64,000 bases of DNA. It comes from G963704535 sp963704535. GTDB taxonomy: Bacteria > Chloroflexota > Chloroflexia > Chloroflexales > Roseiflexaceae. Of the stretch, positions 48,607 through 64,000 are shown one piece after another (the stretch's first letter is position 1; each line of letters begins with the position of its first letter). A program made the position numbers and the translations under genes. The stretch spans positions 1,984,001 to 2,048,000 of the forward strand of contig OY969916.1 in NCBI GenBank assembly GCA_963704535.1, written 5' to 3'. The notes below the pieces were generated by a model. The model saw only the letters and a program-made list of their open reading frames with translations. It ran no database searches and was not told the origin of the DNA.

Positions 48607-48649
48607 GTGTTGCATGTTGCGTCGCGCCGAATCACGCAACACGCAACAC
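48607..48649. terminator. 16-bp hairpin of GTGTTGC heptamers between the convergent operons
   Basis: Arms 48607-48622 and 48634-48649 pair with one mismatch around an 11-base loop. It sits in the 94-bp gap (48593-48686) where + strand gene 10 and - strand gene 11 converge, so a bidirectional terminator role is plausible. No T-tract follows. The same heptamer occurs in frame inside genes 1, 3, 10, 11 and 12. Confidence 0.6.
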
Positions 48650-48686
48650 GTAACACGAGCCTGGCTCATCAACACCCGGCCGCCGC

Positions 48687-58627
<9,941 letters not shown>

Positions 58628-58631
<4 letters not shown>

Positions 58632-61600
58632 AGCTCCCCTTCCTGGAGATCCGCATCGGGCGCGCCGGCGGTCACGGGCGCATCCTGGGCCGCCCACTGG
58701 AGCGCCTCGATCTGCTCGGCCATGCCCGCGACCGTCGGCGTCTCGAACAGGCTCCGCAGCGGCAACTCAACCTGGAACAGCTCGCCGAGTTGCGCCACGT
58801 ACTGCGTCGCCAGCAGCGAGTGCCCGCCGAGCGTAAAGAAGTTGTCGTGGATGCCCACCCGCTCGACGCCCAGCAGCCGCGCGGCCAGCTCGGCCAGCGT
58901 GGCCTCGGCGGGAGTGCGCGGCTCGGCGTAGGTCCCGGCCCCCGCGCGCGCGCCATCGGGCGCCGGCAGCGCGGCGCGATCGACTTTGCCATTCGGCGTC
59001 AGCGGCAGCGCGTCGAGCAGCACGAATGTGGCGGGTATCATATAGTCTGGTAGGCGATCCTGGAGGAACTGGCGCAACTCCACAGAACCGAGAACCGAGA
59101 ACCGAGAACCTTCGGTAGGATCTTCCGGTTCTTGGTTCTTGGTTCTTGGTTCTTCGATGAGGTAGGCCACCAGCCGCTTGTCGCCCGGCCGGTCCTCACG
59201 GGCGACGACCAGCGCCTCGCGCACACCCGGATGGGCGCTGAACACCGCCGCAACCTCGCCCAGCTCGATACGGAAGCCGCGCAGCTTGACCTGCTGATCG
59301 AGGCGCCCCAGGAACTCGATCGCGCCGTCGGGCCGGTAGCGGCAGAGGTCGCCGGTTCTATACAGCCGAGTTGAGGATAGAGGATTGAGGATAGAGGATA
59401 GCTTGTGATGAGCAGCGAGACTGCTATCCTCTATCTTCAATCCTCTATCCTCTAGCTTCGCAAAGGGGTTGGGAATAAAGCGCTCTGCGGTCAGGTCGGG
59501 GCGATTGAGGTACCCGCGCGCCAGCCCGACGCCGCCAATGTACAGCTCGCCGGGGACACCCACCGGGGCCGGGTTCAGGTGGCGGTCCAGCAGGTACACT
59601 TGGGCGTTGGCGAGCGGGCGGCCGATCGGCGGCGGGCGCCCGTCGTCGGCGCACTCGGCGATCGTCGCGCAGACGGTGATCTCGGTGGGGCCGTAGGCGT
59701 TGAGGAAGCGCCGGCCCGCGCCCCAGCGGGCGACTAGCTCGGCCGGGCATGCCTCGCCGGCGGCCACGATCGTGTGCAGCGCGGGGAGCGGCGCGGTGGG
59801 CAGCGCCGCCAGCAGGGCCGGCGGGAGCGTGACGGTGGTGATCGCCTGCTCGCGCAGCAGACCCAGCAGCTCGGCGCCGGACAGCAGCGCTGCCGGGGCC
59901 AGGCACAGCGCCGCGCCGGCCAGCAGCGCGGTCACGACCTCCGACACCGCCGCGTCGAAGCTGAACGCGGCGAACTGGAGCACCCGGCTGCCGGCGCCGA
60001 TGCCGAACGGGCCGATCTGGGCGGCGGCCAGGTTGCCGATCCCACGGTGCGTGACCATCACGCCCTTGGGCGCGCCGGTCGAGCCGGAGGTGTAGATCAC
60101 GTAGGCCAGGTTGTCGGCTGTCACGCCGCTCTCTAGGTTGGTGGCCGGCTGCCGGGCGATGGCGGGCCAGTCGGCGGTCAGGTTGATCAGGGTTGGTTGT
60201 CCCTGAGTGGATGAGGGCGGAGTATTGGTGGTTGTCTCAGAGTTCGCTGGGGGCGTATGCAATACGCCCTTACGATCGGTGGTTCCTACGCGATCGTGTG
60301 GGTAGTGGTTCTCGATACTTTGTTCTTGGTCGGGTACCCTCTGGGTGGTTCTTTGTTCTTGGTCGGTGAGCAGCACAGCGACCCGCGCATCCTCCAGCAT
60401 GTATCGGAGCCGCTCGGCGGGGTAGTGCGGGTCGAGCGGGAGGTAGGCGCCGCCGGCCTTGAGCACGCCCAGCAGCGCGACCACCAGCTCCAGTGAGCGC
60501 TCCATGCAGATGCCGACGAGCACCTCCGGCCCCACGCCCAGGCCGCGCAGGCGATGAGCAAGCTGGTTCGCCCGCCGGTTCAACTCGCGGTAGCTCATAT
60601 ATGAGAATTGAGAATTGAGAAAACTGTTGCGTGTTGCGCCTGCCCTGAGCCGTGTCGAAGGGTGTTGCGTGTTGCGTGTTGCGTCTCCGTCGGTTCTTGG
60701 TTCTTGGTTCTTGGTTCTTGGTTCTTGGTGGTCGAACAGCAGCGCCACTGCGTCGGGCGTGCCTGCGGCCTGGGCCTCGAAAAGCTGGTGCGCGCAGGCG
60801 CCGGGAAGCTCGGCGGCGGTCGCGTTCCACTCGACCAGGAGCTGCCGCCGCTCGGCCTCGGTGAGGAGCGGGAGCCTGGAGACGGGCAGGGCAGAGTCCA
60901 GGGCGATTGCGGCCAGCAGCGTCTCGAAATGCCCAATCATTCGCCTGATCGTCGCTGCGTCGAACAGATCGACGTTGTACTCGACCTGGCCGTACAGCCC
61001 GTCGGCCGTGTCCATCAGCGCCAGCAGCAGGTCGAACTTGGCCGTCGCGCCGTCCACCTCCAGCAGGTTCAGCTCCAGGCCGGGCAGCTCGACCTGCGGC
61101 GCGGGGATGTTCTGGAACGTACACATGACCTGGAACAGCGGGTTGTGGCTCAGGTCGCGCTCGGGGCGCAGCGCCTCGACCAGTTGGTCGAACGGCAGGT
61201 CCTGGTGGGCGTAGGCGCCCAGGCAGGTTTCGCGCACGCGGCCCAGCAACTCCAGGAAGGTCGGGTCGCCCGACAGATCGGCACGCAGCGCCAGCGTGTT
61301 GAGGAACAGGCCGATCAGGTCCTCGGTCTCGGCGCGGGTGCGGCCGGCGATCGGCGTGCCGACGACGAAATCGTCCTGGCCGCTGTAGCGCGAGAGCAGC
61401 ACCTGGAACGCCGCCAGCAGCGTCATAAACAGCGTGCCGCCGGCCTGGTGGGTCAGCGCCTGGAGCGACGCCGCCAGTGTAGGCGGCAGCACAAAAGTCT
61501 CGGTCGCACCGCGATAGGTCTCGACCGCCGGGCGCGGGCGATCGGTCGGCAGCGCCAGCAGCCGCGGCGCCCCGTCGAGCTGCCCGCGCCAGTAGTCCAG

Positions 61601-64000
61601 CAGTTGCTCACGGACGGCGCCCTGGAGCCATTCGCGCTGCCAGACGGCGTAATCGGCATATTGGATGGGGAGAGCGGGAAGGGGAGCGGAGCCGGCAGCA
61701 TACAGCGCCGTCAGCTCGCGCGCGATCACCCGCAGCGACCAGCCGTCGGAGATGATGTGGTGCATCGCCAGCAGCACGACGTGCTCGGCAGAGTCCAGCC
61801 GCAGCAGCGCGGCGCGCAGCAGCGGCCCGCGTTCCAGGTCGAACGGGCGCCCGGCGTCCTGGGCTGCCAGCCGCCGCGCCGCCGCCGCGCGCTCGGCCTC
61901 CGGCAGCGCGGTCAAGTCCACCAGCGGCAGCGGCACCCGCAGCGCCGGAGCGATCCGCTGGACCGCCCGCCCGCCCACCTGCGGGAGCGTCGTTCGCAGC
62001 ACCTCGTGGCGCCGCGCCAGCCCGTCGAGGCCCTGCTGGAGCGCCGTCCAGTCGAGCGGCCCGGCCACCCGCACCGGCAGAGTCATTGTGTAGAAGGCAT
62101 TGCCGTACGCAATCCGGTCCAGGAACCACATGCCCTGCTGGGTCAGCGAGATCGGCAGACCCGGCCCAGTTTCGGGGGTGAATGCGGAGTCCCCGGCGCG
62201 TGGCACCCGCACGATCGGCGGGGCATGGAGCGCGTGTGCCACCCCGGCCAGCGCGTCGATCTGCGCGGCCAGGTCGGCCAGCACCGGCCGCTCGAAGATC
62301 GCGTGCAGCGGCAGCTCGACCTGGAAGGTGGCGCGGATGCGGGCCACCAACTGGGTCGCCAGCAGGGAGTGACCGCCGGCGGTGAAGAAGTGCAGATCGG
62401 CGCCGACGCGCTCCAGGCCCAGCAGCCGGCCCCAGATCTCGGCCAGCATCTGCTCGGTGGTCGTGCGCGGGGCGAGCAGCGGGCGCTCCCGACCGGCGCC
62501 CTCCGGCGGCGGCTCCGGCAGCGCCCGGCGGTCCAGCTTGCCGTTGGGCGTCAGCGGCAGCGCGTCCAGCAGCACCAGCGCCGCCGGGAGCATATAGTCG
62601 GGCAGCCGCTGCGCGGCGAACCGGCGCAGGTCCTCGACCAGGCGGTCGGCGCTGCTCCAGACGGGCGCCGGCTGATCGGCGGGGGCATGGCGCCGCTCCA
62701 CCCCAGGCCGTGTGGCGTAGATGTCGTACTGAGCCGTGCCGGCCAGCAGCGCCGCCTGCTCGACGACCAGCTCGTAGCCGTGGCGCCGCAACAGCGCGGT
62801 GATCGCTTCCCGCCGGCTGTCGATATCGTGGACCTCGATCACGATCTGCCGGATCTTGGGTCAGTCGTCGGCCCCGATGCCGGTCAGCACCTCCAGCTCG
62901 CTTTTCTGCACGTCGATCTTGAGCAGGTCGATCCGCTCGACGCCGTGCTCGCGTATGACATCGGAGATCGTTCGCAGCTCGCAGCGGTAGGGCACGCTGG
63001 CCAAGCGCTCGGCGATCAGCTCGTCGAGCAGCTCCTCGCTGGGCGGGCCGCCGCGTTCCCGGCGCTGCTGGTTGAGCACAAACGACTTGATCACCGCCCG
63101 CTCGGCGTCGGCGTCGGCATAGCGGCCGGACATGACCGAGGCGTGCGGGTAGTAGGCGAAGGTTGCGTGCCCAGCCTCCCCGGCCAGGCCGCAGTCGAAC
63201 AGCCGGGCGTTCAGGCCGTAGAGCGCCGCATTGAAGCGCAGCACCTCAAAGATCGGCGGCAGCGGCTCGAAGGCGTAGATCGTCGTGTCGGCGTAGCGCC
63301 GGTCGGCGAACAGGCTGAACAGGCCGATATTCGCGCCCACATCGAAGATACAGGCGCCCGGCTCCAGCGCGACGCCATGGCGCATGTAAGTCTGGGCCTC
63401 AAAGATCTCGTGGTACAGCGCGTCCGTCTCGTTCGGGTTCAGGTGGCCCACGACCAGGTCGTTCGGCAGTTCGCGCAGCACCCGCTCATCAAGCAGGCCC
63501 TGGTTCTCGAAGCGCAGCAACTGGCGCAGGGGGAATGCCGCGCGCGGGTGGGGAACGACGTAGGCCACCAGGCGCTGCTGGCCCGGCCCGCGTTCGCCGG
63601 CCACGACCGCCGCATCCCCGACGGCCCCATGCTGCCGCAGCACCGCCGCGATCTCGCCCGGCTCGACCCGGAAGCCGCGCAGCTTGATTTGGTCATCGGC
63701 GCGGCCCAGGAACTCGATCGTGCCGTCGTCTCGGTAGCGGCAGAGGTCGCCGGTCCTGTACAGCCGGTTGTCAGTTGTCAGTTGTCCGTTGCCTGCCCTG
63801 AGCGAAGCCGAAGGGTCCGTTGTCCGTTGCAACTGACAACGGACAACTGACCACGGACTCGGAACGAAACGCTCGGCAGTCAAATCGGGCCGGCCCAGGT
63901 ACCCACGCGCCACGCCTGCGCCGCCGATGTACAGCTCGCCGGGCACGCCGAGCGGCGCGGGGCGGTCGCGCGGGTCCAGTATGAAGAGCTGGGCATTGGC
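58628..64000 (-). CDS. NRPS, (A)[MT]-PCP-C-A(Tyr/Phe-like)-PCP, 5' end outside window; in-frame TGA
   Basis: Gene 12, at least 1790 residues, open at the right edge. It enters in the A-domain region ANAQLFILD/GELYIGGAG, so the first A domain's specificity residues lie outside the window. An FkbM-like methyltransferase is nested before A10 (GKLDRRAL). In its last motif, Trp of DDWPKIRQ (TGG in gene 11) is TGA at 62861-62863. The carrier is TAGGHS. The condensation domain has LTQQGMWFLDRI and HHIISDG. The second A domain reads DASTVAAVCK, a code I associate with tyrosine and close to phenylalanine. The last carrier is LGGHS. The C-terminus overlaps gene 11 by 4 bp and should dock to its TubC domain. 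The TGA splits the frame unless it is an error or is read through. Confidence 0.88.
59080..59155 (-). repeat. In-frame insert at A9-A10 of gene 12 second A domain
   Basis: AAGAACC and GAACCGA heptamers (EPRTKNQEPED...RFSVLGS). Confidence 0.85.
59368..59462 (-). repeat. In-frame insert at A6-A7 of gene 12 second A domain
   Basis: TCCTCTA-family inverted repeat (LEDRGLKIEDSSLAA...LSSILNPLSS), similar to the gene 10 insert at the same site. Confidence 0.85.
60190..60375 (-). repeat. In-frame insert at A2-A3 of gene 12 second A domain
   Basis: GAACAAA heptamers with the GGGTACC core, a CGTAAGGGCGTATTGCATACGCCC unit, and the STQGQP segment also present in gene 3. Confidence 0.85.
60600..60735 (-). 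repeat. Composite in-frame insert before A1 of gene 12 second A domain
   Basis: AAGAACC, GCAACAC, a CCCTTCGACACGGCTCAGGG element and CTCAATT heptamers. Same site as in genes 1, 3, 10 and 11. Confidence 0.85.
62700..63560 (-). other. FkbM-like methyltransferase nested in the first A domain of gene 12
   Basis: Shows FDVGANIGLFSLF, YAFEPLP and LLKIDVQKSELEVLTGI. It is homologous to the gene 11 insert, with the same position relative to A8 and A10. The in-frame TGA falls near its C-terminus. Confidence 0.8.
62861..62863 (-). other. In-frame TGA in gene 12 methyltransferase
   Basis: The frame is unchanged on both sides. The codon stands where gene 11 has TGG (Trp) in EDWPKIRQ. TGA is a genuine stop elsewhere in this window (genes 1, 2, 3, 8, 9), so general recoding is unlikely. 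Confidence 0.9.
63768..63862 (-). repeat. In-frame insert at A6-A7 of gene 12 first A domain
   Basis: ACGGACA/GTTGTCC heptamers flanking a GTCCGTTGCCTGCCCTGAGC-type element, like those of genes 1 and 3. Confidence 0.85.

Noticed and set aside
48593..48686. Thioesterase or small gene between genes 10 and 11
   Set aside because: Only 94 bp, filled by a heptamer hairpin. No open frame of meaningful length on either strand.
60608..63850. Very long open frame opposite gene 12 (about 1080 residues), and a similar one at 48765-50777 opposite gene 11
   Set aside because: High GC leaves the opposite strand open. The translations show no domain motifs, only mirrored composition of the real NRPS genes.

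Overview
The window is almost wall-to-wall modular megasynthase: nine genes for nonribosomal peptide synthetase (NRPS) or polyketide synthase (PKS) proteins and one MFS exporter on the + strand (1-48592), facing two giant NRPS genes on the - strand (48687 to the right edge). GC is high, genes overlap by 4-8 bp or nearly abut, and no tRNA, rRNA, CRISPR array, insertion sequence or regulator gene is visible. The TubC-type docking domain, an oxidase nested in an A domain, methyltransferases nested in A domains and the dense 7-bp repeats point to a filamentous, repeat-rich bacterium. My best guess is Chloroflexota, with Myxococcota or Cyanobacteria as alternatives. That is inference, since no phylogenetic marker is present.

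Plus-strand line, in order: gene 1 (PCP)-C-A(Ser)-PCP; gene 2 Cy-variant - degenerate Cys-type A - PCP; gene 3 C-A(Ser)-PCP fused to a ~620-residue tail that looks like a PqqD-type winged helix plus a GT-A glycosyltransferase; gene 4 C-A(Gly)-PCP; gene 5 MFS exporter; gene 6 KS-AT-KR-ACP; gene 7 KS-AT-KR-ACP-Cy-A(Cys)-PCP-E; gene 8 C-PCP-Cy-A(Cys)[oxidase nested]-PCP; gene 9 KS-AT-KR[DH nested]-ACP; gene 10 C-A(Ser)-PCP. Minus-strand line: gene 12 (partial) A[FkbM MT nested]-PCP-C-A(Tyr/Phe-like)-PCP, then gene 11 TubC docking-C-A(Ser)[FkbM MT nested]-PCP-C-A(unassigned)-PCP-Cy-variant-PCP. No thioesterase or terminal reductase is seen on either line, so the lines probably continue or hand over outside the window. 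A Ser/Gly/Cys-rich peptide-polyketide with a thiazoline, a thiazole and methylated residues is the reasonable prediction.

The most unusual layer is a dense population of heptanucleotide (7-bp unit) repeats, mostly arranged as inverted repeats. They sit in frame inside the megasynthase domains and also in the intergenic gaps. They read through as 7-residue peptide repeats (ILNSQFS, EQRTKNK, SPISNLQ, WRLEIGD and others). They recur at the same four surface-loop positions of A domains, at one AT loop, and sporadically in C, Cy, E and KR domains. Several are perfect 20-27 bp hairpins.

Eight reading-frame breaks on the + strand are all single extra bases, restorable by comparison with paralogous copies in the window. 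One minus-strand gene has a TGG-to-TGA change. These may be sequencing or assembly errors, so genes 4, 6, 7, 8, 10 and 12 are annotated as intact intended proteins with marked breaks.
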